This document shows positions 54,096-64,000 of a stretch of DNA of 64,000 nt, in pieces. The notes below the pieces were generated by a model that ran no database searches, was not told where the DNA came from, and saw only the letters and a list, made by a program, of their open reading frames with translations. Position 1 is the stretch's first letter. The number at the start of each line of letters is the position of its first letter. Source of the DNA: Thalassovita gelatinovora (GTDB taxonomy: Bacteria > Pseudomonadota > Alphaproteobacteria > Rhodobacterales > Rhodobacteraceae); NCBI RefSeq assembly GCF_001458355.1, contig NZ_CYSA01000019.1:151873-215872 (forward strand), written 5' to 3'. A program made the position numbers and the translations under genes.

Positions 54096-54891
54096 TGACT
54101 CCCGGCAAGTTCAGCGCCTTGATCAAATCGCGCAGTTCTTGCCGTGCAGCGACATTCGAAATGTTCAGGCTGGTCACGCCAATATCCTTGAGGTCCAGCA
54201 AAGTCAGGCCGCGCGGGAACAATTCACGGAAGATGACCCGTTCATTGAACCCCGGGGCCACCCGGAACCCGATCCTTTTGGCCAGATTGTCCAGCGCCTG
54301 ACCCATCTTTTCCTTGTTCACCATATGCTGTGCGCCCAGTCGGTTGCGCAAAACGATCCAGTCGATCGGTTTCAGCCCGGCCTGCGCCCGAAGCTGCCGG
54401 GCATTCCAGACCATTTCAGAATAAACCGAAGGACCAAGGATTTTTTTACCATCCGGGTCAACTTTGGCCAGCAGGTCGAAATCGACAAAACTGTCATTCA
54501 ACGGGGTAACCAAGGTATCGGCCAGCGAATGTGCCACCTGACTCAGTCTGGTATGCGATCCGGGGCAGTCGATCATGATGAAATCATGTTCGGGTTCCAG
54601 CGCGGCAATGGCCGCCGAAAGCCGATGGTCATAGGGGTTTTCACCCGGTTTGAGCTGGTCTTGCTCAACGCTGGGCAGGTCGTAATAGTCCGGGCTTGGC
54701 AGGTTCAAGCCAGATTTTTCAAGGAAATTCTTACGATTTTCGACATAACGGCCAAAGGTTTTCTGGCGCAGGTCAAGATCCAGAACACCCACTTTATGCC
54801 CCATCCGCGCCAACGCCGTGGCGATATGCATCGACACGGTCGATTTGCCCGCACCACCTTTTTCATTCCCGACGACAATAATATGCGCCAT
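54082..54891 (-). CDS. mipZ: Division plane positioning ATPase MipZ (ParA family)
   Basis: 269 residues from ATG 54889-54891. The deviant Walker A NEKGGAGKST (residues about 8-17), VLDLDLRQKTFGRYVENR and IMIDCPGSHT match MipZ rather than plasmid ParA. In Caulobacter it forms gradients from the ParB-bound poles and blocks FtsZ assembly, setting midcell division. No parB or plasmid genes are adjacent, supporting a chromosomal cell-division role. Convergent with marR. Confidence 0.92.
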   Translation of the reverse strand: MAHIIVVGNEKGGAGKSTVSMHIATALARMGHKVGVLDLDLRQKTFGRYVENRKNFLEKSGLNLPSPDYYDLPSVEQDQLKPGENPYDHRLSAAIAALEPEHDFIMIDCPGSHTRLSQVAHSLADTLVTPLNDSFVDFDLLAKVDPDGKKILGPSVYSEMVWNARQLRAQAGLKPIDWIVLRNRLGAQHMVNKEKMGQALDNLAKRIGFRVAPGFNERVIFRELFPRGLTLLDLKDIGVTSLNISNVAARQELRDLIKALNLPGVTPDF

Positions 54892-55180
54892 TGGATACTG
54901 TCCCCTATACCTGCCTTGTTCCGGCCGATTTACCACAGGATATGGTGTCGGCGGAATTTTGCAAAGGATTGTTATTCTATTTGGAGGCTTCATTGGCATG
55001 TGTTGCAAGAATATGGAAGAGCCCCGCAGAAAACCGTTACAATGATGTGGGACGGCGACGCCTTGGCCAGCTGTCGCGGTTCACCCGGGCGACGGAAATC
55101 CGCGCGTCCTGGGCTTTGTTTCTCTCTTTCATCCCCTTCGCAGGGCCGTTAGCGTGAGACCACGAAGAACGGAGATCTTA

Positions 55181-55894
55181 ATGCCCGGACAGACCAAAAC
55201 CGACGCAGCGCTAAGAAACTGGAAAACCCCACCTGCCCCCACCGGCGCAGTGTTGGAAGGTCGATATGCGCGGCTGGAAAAACTGTCGGCGGATCGCCAT
55301 GCGGCCTTGCTGTACCGCAGCTTCGAAGGTCATGATGCGGTCTGGGATTACCTTCCTTATGGTCCATTCCATTCGGCAGCAGCTTATCACCGCTGGATGC
55401 GCGATGTAACGCAGGACGACGATCCGTTATTCTATGCGATCAGGGATAGTGAAACTGGTCGGTTCGGCGGGGTTGCCAGCTATCTGCGGATCACCCCTGG
55501 CATGGGGGTAATTGAATTGGGTCATATCAACCTGTCCCCTGCGTTGCAAAAAACGCGGGCCGCGACCGAAGCTTTCTTTCTCATGATGAAATGGGCCTTC
55601 GATCAGGGATATCGTCGGTTCGAATGGAAATGCGACGCCGGCAACATCGGGTCGCGCCGTGCCGCACAGCGTTTGGGGCTAAGCTATGAAGGCATTTTTC
55701 GACAACACCTGATCGTGAAAGGGCGCAATCGCGATACCGCATGGTTCGCCGCCACGGATCAGGAATGGCCCGCGCTGCAAGAAGCCTTCACCTTTTGGCT
55801 GTCGCCCGGTAATTTCGACGCAAACGGTCGGCAAAAAGAACGATTGGGCGACCTGACCGGATTGGTGCGGGTCAGTTCAGATCCGGTTCTTTGA
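55181..55894 (+). CDS. GNAT family N-acetyltransferase (RimJ/RimL type)
   Basis: 237 residues from ATG 55181, with GGAG 7 bases upstream; the frame opens earlier at 55154. The GNAT core is visible in RYARLEKLS, DPLFYAIRDSETGRFGGVASYL, GVIELGHINLSP and RFEWKCDAGNIGSRRAAQRLGLSYEGIFRQH, the last being typical of ribosomal-protein-acetyltransferase-like members. It uses acetyl-CoA on an unknown amine. The 3' end overlaps the convergent response regulator by 18 bases. Confidence 0.88.
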   Translation: MPGQTKTDAALRNWKTPPAPTGAVLEGRYARLEKLSADRHAALLYRSFEGHDAVWDYLPYGPFHSAAAYHRWMRDVTQDDDPLFYAIRDSETGRFGGVASYLRITPGMGVIELGHINLSPALQKTRAATEAFFLMMKWAFDQGYRRFEWKCDAGNIGSRRAAQRLGLSYEGIFRQHLIVKGRNRDTAWFAATDQEWPALQEAFTFWLSPGNFDANGRQKERLGDLTGLVRVSSDPVL

Positions 55895-56605
55895 CCCCGG
55901 GCCAGTGCTCAGGCGGTTCTGGATCAATCCGGCGATCCGCGCGACAGGGGGGCAGCAGGAGCTGTGCTGCATCCGCACGATAGCTAATTCTTCGCCAGCC
56001 GATAACAGCGACTTGTCGCCCGCGATATGCGCCACACTGGACAGAAATTGCGCAACGTAATCCAATGTCTTGCCAGATGGATCGTCAGTCAGCAATCTTA
56101 GAAGAAGCAACAAATCCTCGGCGTAGGCGACAGCATCGGGACAGACCACATCGTCATTGACGATACGCGGCCCCATCGGGTGGTAATCTTCCGGCAGCAA
56201 TGAAAGAACCAGTTCCTGAAAGCTCGCCAGACTGCGGACCGGTTTGAGCAAGAAACCATCGGCACCGGCGGTACTCACCGCGTCGGCAACCGCATCGTCA
56301 CCGCAGGTTCCCAGAATGACACTGATACGCGGTTTGGCCCGGTGTAATTTTTCAATCAGTTGCAGACCATCGCCATCGGGCAGGCCAAGATCGACGCTGA
56401 TCACAGTGGGTTGATACGCTGACAAATGCCGCTCTGCCGATGTCAGGCTATCGGCACGGCGAATCCGCGCGCCGCTGCGCAGGCACAAAAGGCGCATCGC
56501 GTCAGAGGCGTAACGACTGTCTTCGACCACCAGCACCGTCACCCCCTGCAATGGCCGACTTGGCGTCGGAAATCGGGCAATTTCGAAAAGATCGCTATCG
56601 TCCAT
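55877..56605 (-). CDS. Single-receiver response regulator with unknown C-terminal domain
   Basis: 242 residues. ATG 56603-56605 follows AAAGGA by 7 bases. The receiver (about residues 22-140) has the acidic pair in VVEDSR, the phosphoacceptor in ISVDLGLPDGDG, Thr in LGTCGDD and Lys in LLKPV, so it should be phosphorylated. The remaining 100 residues are mostly helical (LDYVAQFLSSVAHIAGD) with a CC pair near the end and show no DNA-binding or enzymatic motif. No kinase is adjacent. It could link to the hybrid kinases in the window, which is speculative. Confidence 0.82.
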   Translation of the reverse strand: MDDSDLFEIARFPTPSRPLQGVTVLVVEDSRYASDAMRLLCLRSGARIRRADSLTSAERHLSAYQPTVISVDLGLPDGDGLQLIEKLHRAKPRISVILGTCGDDAVADAVSTAGADGFLLKPVRSLASFQELVLSLLPEDYHPMGPRIVNDDVVCPDAVAYAEDLLLLLRLLTDDPSGKTLDYVAQFLSSVAHIAGDKSLLSAGEELAIVRMQHSSCCPPVARIAGLIQNRLSTGPGSKNRI

Positions 56606-56766
56606 TCTGATATCCTTTCCAAAACTGAAACGTCCCAGCATCACGCGGTTCTGGCTAAGGTTGCGTTAACGGGTCGGTACCGCTTCTGCGTCCCCCTGTC
56701 TCTTGCACCACGACGCAGCAACCCGCATAAGGACTGCCAAGCTTTGCCAGATTAAGGAGACCAGAA

Positions 56767-57171
56767 ATGATCGGCCGCCTGAACCATGTCGCCATCGCCG
56801 TTCCTGACTTGGACGCCGCATCGGAACAATACCGCTCAGCCTTGGGTGCCAAAGTCGGGGAACCGCAGGACGAACCCGATCACGGCGTGACCGTGGTATT
56901 CATCGAATTGCCCAATACCAAGATCGAACTGCTGTACCCGCTGGGCGATGACAGCCCGATCAACGGCTTTCTGGAAAAGAACCCTTCAGGCGGCATTCAT
57001 CATGTCTGCTATGAAGTCGACGACATCATCGCCGCGCGCGATCACCTGAAGGAAACCGGCGCCCGCGTTCTGGGAACCGGCGAGCCCAAGATCGGTGCCC
57101 ATGGCAAGCCGGTGCTGTTCCTTCACCCGAAAGATTTCAACGGCTGCCTAGTGGAACTGGAACAGGTCTGA
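56767..57171 (+). CDS. mce: Methylmalonyl-CoA epimerase
   Basis: 134 residues, glyoxalase-fold (VOC). Metal ligands appear in GRLNHVAIAVPDLDAA (His), the SGGIHHVCYEVDD block (His) and the C-terminal GCLVELEQ (Glu). It interconverts (R)- and (S)-methylmalonyl-CoA in the propionyl-CoA route, which also needs the MeaB-served mutase. AAGGAGACC precedes the ATG. The DUF1467 gene overlaps its stop codon by one base (TGATG), indicating coupling. Confidence 0.94.
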   Translation: MIGRLNHVAIAVPDLDAASEQYRSALGAKVGEPQDEPDHGVTVVFIELPNTKIELLYPLGDDSPINGFLEKNPSGGIHHVCYEVDDIIAARDHLKETGARVLGTGEPKIGAHGKPVLFLHPKDFNGCLVELEQV

Positions 57172-57449
57172 TGGGTCCCACCTCTGCTATTGTCCTGTTC
57201 GCGGTGATCTGGTTCATGACCTTCTTCATCATATTGCCACTGCGCCTGAAAACCCAAGGCGATGTCGGGACAGTTGTGCCGGGCACCCATGCCGGCGCCC
57301 CGCAAGAACATCACCTGAAAAAGAAGGCGATCATTACCACGATCATCTCCGTTTTATTGTGGTGCATCATTGCCGGCATCATCCTGACGGGCACGATCAC
57401 CGTACGGGATTTCGACTGGTTCCACCGGATGGCACAGCCCGACCTGTAA
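57171..57449 (+). CDS. DUF1467 family membrane protein
   Basis: 92 residues with two membrane helices (about 3-21 and 50-75). The first part TSAIVLFAVIWFMTFFIILPLRLKTQGD is the DUF1467 signature. In many Alphaproteobacteria it follows methylmalonyl-CoA epimerase, as here; its role is unknown. Start codon overlaps the mce stop. The 3' end overlaps the convergent EI24 gene by 53 bases. Confidence 0.9.
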   Translation: MGPTSAIVLFAVIWFMTFFIILPLRLKTQGDVGTVVPGTHAGAPQEHHLKKKAIITTIISVLLWCIIAGIILTGTITVRDFDWFHRMAQPDL

Positions 57450-58137
57450 GCCTGTGATAGATATGGGTGAACGTGGCCGCGCCAAGGATCGGGATCAGCA
57501 GGTTCACAAGCGGCACTGACAACGGCACCGCCATCAGGGTTCCAGCGGCCCAGATCGTGACGCGATAGCGTTTTCGCAAAACCTTTGCCTCGGCCCGACC
57601 AACCCTGCGGATCGCGGCAAGGGTGAAATATTCCATGCCCAGCAAATACCCGTTCATTCCCCAGAAAATGAACAGAGCGGCAGGTGAAAAAATCACATAC
57701 AACAACACCGCCAGCAGGTTGGCGGCAATGATGATACCCAGAAAATTGACGGTATCCTTCACCGCTTCGAAAAATCCGACATTATGCGCCGGTGGCAGAT
57801 GCGGGTAATGCCGATCCTCGACCGCTTGCGCGACTTCGTCGAGAAACATCGACGTGATGGCCGACGCAACCGGCACCATCAGGAACACCGATAACACGAT
57901 CATCACGAAGAAACTTGACCAGCTCAGCAGATCGTCAAGCCACGTCACCGGACCGATCAGCGGAATGACCGCTTCATCCCCGACGGTGGATTGCAGAAAC
58001 CACAAGAACCCCGCAAACACCGCAACCAGCAGTGCAAAAGTCAACACGACGCCCAGAAACAGCACCCTGCGGAACCGACGGTCACCAATTTGACCCAGCG
58101 CGGCAAAGAAGGACGAAAAAATTATTCCGAAAGCCAT
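57397..58137 (-). CDS. EI24-domain (CysZ-like) membrane protein
   Basis: 246 residues with four to six membrane helices. GMNGYLLGMEYFTLAAIRR and NFLGIIIAANLLAVLLY identify the EI24/CysZ family; CysZ imports sulfate in E. coli, but many alphaproteobacterial members have no proven substrate and no cysteine genes are adjacent here. The start overlaps the end of the nitroreductase gene by 16 bases, so the two are coupled. The 3' end overlaps DUF1467 (convergent). Confidence 0.87.
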   Translation of the reverse strand: MAFGIIFSSFFAALGQIGDRRFRRVLFLGVVLTFALLVAVFAGFLWFLQSTVGDEAVIPLIGPVTWLDDLLSWSSFFVMIVLSVFLMVPVASAITSMFLDEVAQAVEDRHYPHLPPAHNVGFFEAVKDTVNFLGIIIAANLLAVLLYVIFSPAALFIFWGMNGYLLGMEYFTLAAIRRVGRAEAKVLRKRYRVTIWAAGTLMAVPLSVPLVNLLIPILGAATFTHIYHRLTGRAVPSGGTSRNPVR

Positions 58138-58700
58138 TGGGTGATGTTCTCCAAATCCGGACGGGGACGGTCAGACGGGGCAGATTTTTCGGTACCTATA
58201 TGAATGAACCCGGCAACCCGTTCATCCTCGGCCAGCCCCAAAGCGTCGGTCATGAAACCGCGATCATGGCTGGGCCAGCCCGACAACCAATTTGCGCCCC
58301 ATCCCGACGCCAGCGCGGCATTCAGCATTGCCAGGCAGACCGCCCCGGCGGAATAGGTCAGTTCCAGCGCGGGGACCTTGTCAGTCGGTTTGATGATTTC
58401 GATCACCGCCACGACCAGATTGCCGTTAGCGAATTGATCCACCCCCTTGGCGATCCGGTCCGGGTCCAATTCCAACGCATCCCCCCGAGTCCGCGCGATC
58501 CCGGCCAGTCGCTCAAGCGCGGGTTTTTCCATGACGATGAAACGCCAAGGTTCCAACTTGCCATGATCGGGTGTCCGCGCAGCAGCGGTCAGGATCGGCA
58601 CCAATTCGTCGCGATTGGGAACCGGGGTGATCAAAGTCTTGGCCGGACGGGACCTGCGCGTCAGCAGGAATTCCAAGGCGGCAGGATTTTTTTCGGGCAT
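58122..58700 (-). CDS. Nitroreductase family protein (YdjA-like)
   Basis: 192 residues, FMN-dependent oxidoreductase fold. LLTRRSRPAKTL (FMN-binding Arg-Ser-Arg), AARTPDHGKLEPWRFIV and SAGAVCLAMLNAALASGWGANWLSG match YdjA-type single-domain nitroreductases. It would reduce nitro or quinone compounds with NAD(P)H. First gene of the two-gene unit with the EI24 protein. Confidence 0.9.
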   Translation of the reverse strand: MPEKNPAALEFLLTRRSRPAKTLITPVPNRDELVPILTAAARTPDHGKLEPWRFIVMEKPALERLAGIARTRGDALELDPDRIAKGVDQFANGNLVVAVIEIIKPTDKVPALELTYSAGAVCLAMLNAALASGWGANWLSGWPSHDRGFMTDALGLAEDERVAGFIHIGTEKSAPSDRPRPDLENITQWLSE

Positions 58701-61223
<2,523 letters not shown>

Positions 61224-61590
61224 CCCGCCCAAGTGAAAACATATCTATGAAAACAGACTGGGCGCCGCATGAACCTGTGGTGCCCAGTTCAGCTTTTCTT
61301 TGGTCAACCTGTTATCCGAATTGCGACCGCCCCCCTTCGGGCCCGGGAAGAGTGTTGATCTGAATATCCTAGCCCCAAATGCCTATGACGCGCTTGGCGA
61401 GATTGTTGATCGATATCATTTTTTCGGAACCGATATTGACCGGACCGCATAAGACGTGTCGTCGCTTCGATGCAAAGGAAAGACCGCGTCTGCCGACCGC
61501 GACCCCCACACATCGCTGTCATATAACTGCTGCAACTCGGCCTTCACATCCAGGCATCCAGACCCTCGGACGTGAAGGCCAATCACCGGA
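61224..61590. other. Spacer after katG
   Basis: 367 bases between convergent katG and the acetoacetate-CoA ligase gene. Apart from the katG terminator hairpin at its left end, I see no gene: short frames here lack ribosome sites and family-like sequence. Confidence 0.5.
61257..61288 (+). terminator. Terminator of katG
   Basis: A 12-bp stem ACTGGGCGCCGC / GTGGTGCCCAGT (two G-T pairs) with an 8-base loop, 33 bases after the katG stop, followed by TCAGCTTTTCTTT. Confidence 0.8.
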
Positions 61591-63570
61591 TCAGCCCGCC
61601 TGCGCGTGGAAATCCTCCGCGAAGCTGTCATACCAGCTCAGGCAGTCCGGGTTGGACATAGCATCCGGCGTGGCAACCTCGGCCATTTCCTGCCCCAGCA
61701 GACGCCGCTTGATCGGAACCTCCAGTTTCTTGCCGGTCAGCGTATAGGGAATATCCGGCGCGACCTCGATCCGGTTGGGGATATGATGCGGTGACACCTT
61801 GCTTTTCAAAGCCGCGATAATGGCTTCTTTCATACCTAGGGTCAGGGACGATCCTTCTGCCATCTTTAGAAACAGGATCATGCAAGACGGTTTGCCCAGA
61901 TATTCCAGATCCACAACAAGGCTGTCATCGACGCCCTCCATTTCATCGACTACGCGGTAGATGTCGGCCGTCCCCATCCGGATGCCATGGCGGTTGATCG
62001 TGGCGTCGGAACGGCCGTATATGATCGCCCCACCTTCCGACGTGACCTTGACCCAGTCGCCTTGGCGCCAGACCCCAGGATAGGTATCAAAATAGCTGCC
62101 ATGCAGGCGGCTTCCATCTTCGTCCCCCCAGAAAAACAGCGGCATCGAAGGCATTGGCGTTGTACAGACCAGCTCGCCTACTTCGTCATAGATCGGTTTG
62201 CCCTGCGCGTCATAAGCATACACCCCGGCCCCAAGCGCACGGCACTGCATTTCACCAATGCGGACCGGCAGCGTGGGTGCCCCAGCCAAGAAGACCCCTG
62301 CCAGATCGGTGCCCCCGGCGATGGGCGCAATCCAAATATCGCTCCGCGCCTGTTCATACACCCATTGATACGCTTCCGGCGGCAACGGCGACCCGGTAGA
62401 CCCAAGCATCCTGAGCTTGCTCAGATCCGCTTGTTCGCGCGGCACAATACCGTTTTTCATGCACAGCGTGTACCACGCAGCCCCGGCTCCAAACAGGGTC
62501 ACATCGGCCCGTTCGATGAACCGCCACAGACGCCCCGCGTCGGGGAAACTCGGGCTTCCCTCGGCCAAAGCGATGGTGGCCCCGGTCAGCAAACCGGCGA
62601 CCTGACAGTTCCACATGATCCAGCCGGTAGAGGTGTACCAGCTGAACACATCATCCGGGCCGACATCGCAATGCAGCCCCAGCAGCTTCAGTTGTTCAAG
62701 CACGACGCCGCCGTGTCCATGGACGATCGCCTTGGGGCTGCCGGTGGTGCCGGACGAATAAACCACCCAAAGAGGATGATCGAAGGGCACCATTGTTGGC
62801 TCAAACGGGGCATCCTGCGTCGCCGTCATATCTGCCCAATCATGCCGCGCAAGCCTGCCATGCGCGACCCCGTCAGCGGAATCCATCGAAATCCAGGCCT
62901 CTAATGTGGGCAAGCCTGCCAACAATTGTGAAACTTCGGCACTGCGATCATACGCACGTCCGTTAAATGTATATCCCGAAACGGTCAGAATCGCCTTGGG
63001 TTCGATTTGCCGGAACCGCTCCAGCACGGTGGCGGCCCCCATATCGGGCGCACATAGGGACCAGATTGCCCCAATGCTAACCGTCGCCAGAAAGGCGATG
63101 ATCGTGTCGGGCGTATTGGGCAGATAGGCCACCACACGATCCCCTTGTTCGACCCCCAGCTTACGCAGCGATTCAGCCATCGCTGCCGTTTTCTGTTCAA
63201 GCGTTGTCCAGTCAACCTCGGTCAAGGTCCCGTCCTCCGCCTCGTGGCGGATGGCACACCGGTCAGGGCGGACATGGCTGAACACATGCGCGGCGTAATT
63301 CACAGTCGCGCCCGGGAACCAGACAGCGCCTGGCATATCTCTTCGTTCCAGTTCAGTGCGGTACGGAGTCGGCGATTGCACCTTTCCCCAGTCAAAGATT
63401 GCCGCCCAGAATGCTGCGGGTTGCTCAACCGACCATTCCCACAGCGCCGCGTAATCCGCAAAGTTCAAACCTTCACGCTGTTCAAGCCAGCGCATGAAAG
63501 CTGACATGTTGCTGTTGTCCGCAAATGTAGCCGTGGGGGTCCATGCGGGGGCGTTTTCACGTATCTTCAT
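61591..63570 (-). CDS. Acetoacetate-CoA ligase
   Basis: 659 residues from ATG 63568-63570 (ATG 63621 is possible but unsupported). Member of the AMP-forming ligase superfamily: VVYSSGTTGSPKAIVHGHGG (P-loop), STGWIMWNCQVAGLLTGAT, GSTGSPLPPEAYQWVYE, YGRSDATINRHGIRMGTADIYR, and the C-terminal catalytic Lys in LTGKKLEVPIKR. These blocks are typical for acetoacetyl-CoA synthetase rather than acetyl-CoA synthetase. It activates acetoacetate, for example from ketone-body or tyrosine breakdown, feeding thiolase or polyhydroxybutyrate synthesis. Confidence 0.92.
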   Translation of the reverse strand: MKIRENAPAWTPTATFADNSNMSAFMRWLEQREGLNFADYAALWEWSVEQPAAFWAAIFDWGKVQSPTPYRTELERRDMPGAVWFPGATVNYAAHVFSHVRPDRCAIRHEAEDGTLTEVDWTTLEQKTAAMAESLRKLGVEQGDRVVAYLPNTPDTIIAFLATVSIGAIWSLCAPDMGAATVLERFRQIEPKAILTVSGYTFNGRAYDRSAEVSQLLAGLPTLEAWISMDSADGVAHGRLARHDWADMTATQDAPFEPTMVPFDHPLWVVYSSGTTGSPKAIVHGHGGVVLEQLKLLGLHCDVGPDDVFSWYTSTGWIMWNCQVAGLLTGATIALAEGSPSFPDAGRLWRFIERADVTLFGAGAAWYTLCMKNGIVPREQADLSKLRMLGSTGSPLPPEAYQWVYEQARSDIWIAPIAGGTDLAGVFLAGAPTLPVRIGEMQCRALGAGVYAYDAQGKPIYDEVGELVCTTPMPSMPLFFWGDEDGSRLHGSYFDTYPGVWRQGDWVKVTSEGGAIIYGRSDATINRHGIRMGTADIYRVVDEMEGVDDSLVVDLEYLGKPSCMILFLKMAEGSSLTLGMKEAIIAALKSKVSPHHIPNRIEVAPDIPYTLTGKKLEVPIKRRLLGQEMAEVATPDAMSNPDCLSWYDSFAEDFHAQAG

Positions 63571-63951
63571 AGCGTCGATCAAATCCAAACTGCGCACAGA
63601 AAAAAAACCGTGCTGTTTCATACACAAGAGTTGATCAAAGGTGTCATAAAATGGGGCGCTTCGTCCACGGCAAATTCAGCACAATGTATCAATGCCCTAG
63701 TGTCCTTCGCCGGCCTCATCCGGGGGATGACTTCTTATGGGGAAAGCGGCGGTTTGACCTGCCTCATCTCAGTTTGAGCATTATTTTTGCTTCTGGTTGG
63801 GTTTGAAGCTCGTTAGTTTATGGGGGTTTATATACTTAATAGGGGAGCAAAATTACTTTTGGATAATATCGCGCTAAAATGAATGTCTGTAGTGTCGTTT
63901 AGGTAATCAACGGCGCGTGACTGCCCCTACTTAAGACGCAAGGACATCAAA
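63571..63951. other. AT-rich divergent promoter region
   Basis: 381 bases between the ligase start and the last gene. The part 63780-63890 is AT-rich (for example TTTATATACTTAATAGG) and likely holds promoters for both directions. No RNA gene or clear operator was recognised. Confidence 0.4.
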
Positions 63952-64000
63952 ATGGCTCAGCAAACGATCACAGCAAACACCCGCGATATCCTCAAGCAGG
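63952..64000 (+). CDS. N-terminus of an unidentified protein (cut by window edge)
   Basis: Sixteen residues (MAQQTITANTRDILKQ) before the window ends. AAGGAC lies 7 bases before the ATG, which supports a real start. Too short for any family call. Confidence 0.55.
   Translation, partial: MAQQTITANTRDILKQ

Noticed and set aside
54082..54891. Plasmid-type ParA partition gene
   Set aside because: Sequence details match chromosomal MipZ, and no parB, repABC or plasmid genes lie nearby.
61304..61522. Small minus-strand frame in the spacer after katG
   Set aside because: Arg/Ser-rich translation, no ribosome site, no similarity to a known family.

Overview
The window is a stretch of chromosome from an alphaproteobacterium, most likely Rhodobacterales/Rhodobacteraceae (Roseobacter side). 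Grounds: GcrA, a MipZ-type ParA ATPase, an FYDLN-acid (TIGR02300) protein, DUF1467 and DUF2783 proteins, a Roseobacter-type PCuAC operon, a CtrA-type site, high GC with GC-rich third positions, and AT-rich islands only between genes. No insertion sequence, prophage, CRISPR array or integron is visible. About 67 protein genes and one tRNA are called; two genes are cut by the window edges (glnD at the left, an unidentified gene at the right).

Layout. 1-11.2 kb: glnD end, murJ, a rhomboid-fold protein that lacks its catalytic residues, trpS, an L,D-transpeptidase-like protein, a branched-chain aminotransferase, LMW phosphatase, sirtuin, a periplasmic copper operon, rpmB, an ABC exporter and meaB. 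11.4-24.5 kb: hrpB, NUDIX, PiT phosphate transporter, gcrA, an orphan ABC-2 permease, argD-argF, a lytic transglycosylase, AsmA, rimO, dgkA. 24.7-29.3 kb: three tandem DUF6455 genes with a shared four-cysteine motif, YigZ-like protein, M48 lipoprotein, small conserved genes, a histone-deacetylase-fold hydrolase, DUF4202. 29.3-32.8 kb: a 668-base AT-rich spacer with a perfect CtrA box, then an unrecognised secreted protein and a hybrid histidine kinase. 32.9-41.1 kb: tRNA-Ala(GGC), FYDLN protein, metallopeptidase, GntR regulator, antiporters, S49 peptidase, a pteridine-reductase-like SDR, an AT-rich spacer with 20-bp phased repeats and a DnaA box, uvrC. 41.3-45.5 kb: a second secreted-protein/hybrid-kinase pair, then pgsA-moaD-moaE. 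45.6-54.0 kb: aromatic catabolism (HpaI-type aldolase and DDC-type decarboxylase; then hmgA-fahA-MBL-monooxygenase-DUF2783 with a divergent MarR regulator). 54-64 kb: mipZ, GNAT, response regulator, methylmalonyl-CoA epimerase, EI24 and nitroreductase genes, katG, acetoacetate-CoA ligase.

How genes work together. Homogentisate dioxygenase and fumarylacetoacetase would deliver fumarate and acetoacetate, and the acetoacetate-CoA ligase 10 kb away could activate the acetoacetate; the maleylacetoacetate isomerase that should sit between them is not in the window. meaB and the methylmalonyl-CoA epimerase both serve the propionyl-CoA branch. gcrA, mipZ and the CtrA box are parts of alphaproteobacterial cell-cycle control.

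Most worth following: a metallo-beta-lactamase-fold protein that lost all three site-2 metal ligands but kept site 1; the rhomboid pseudoprotease; the DUF6455 triplet; the two parallel secreted-protein/hybrid-kinase modules, each with a degenerate receiver between kinase and true receiver; a two-copy intergenic repeat whose inner hairpin is conserved in shape but not sequence; and nested operator palindromes in the aromatic genes. All calls come from reading the sequence; no database search was run.
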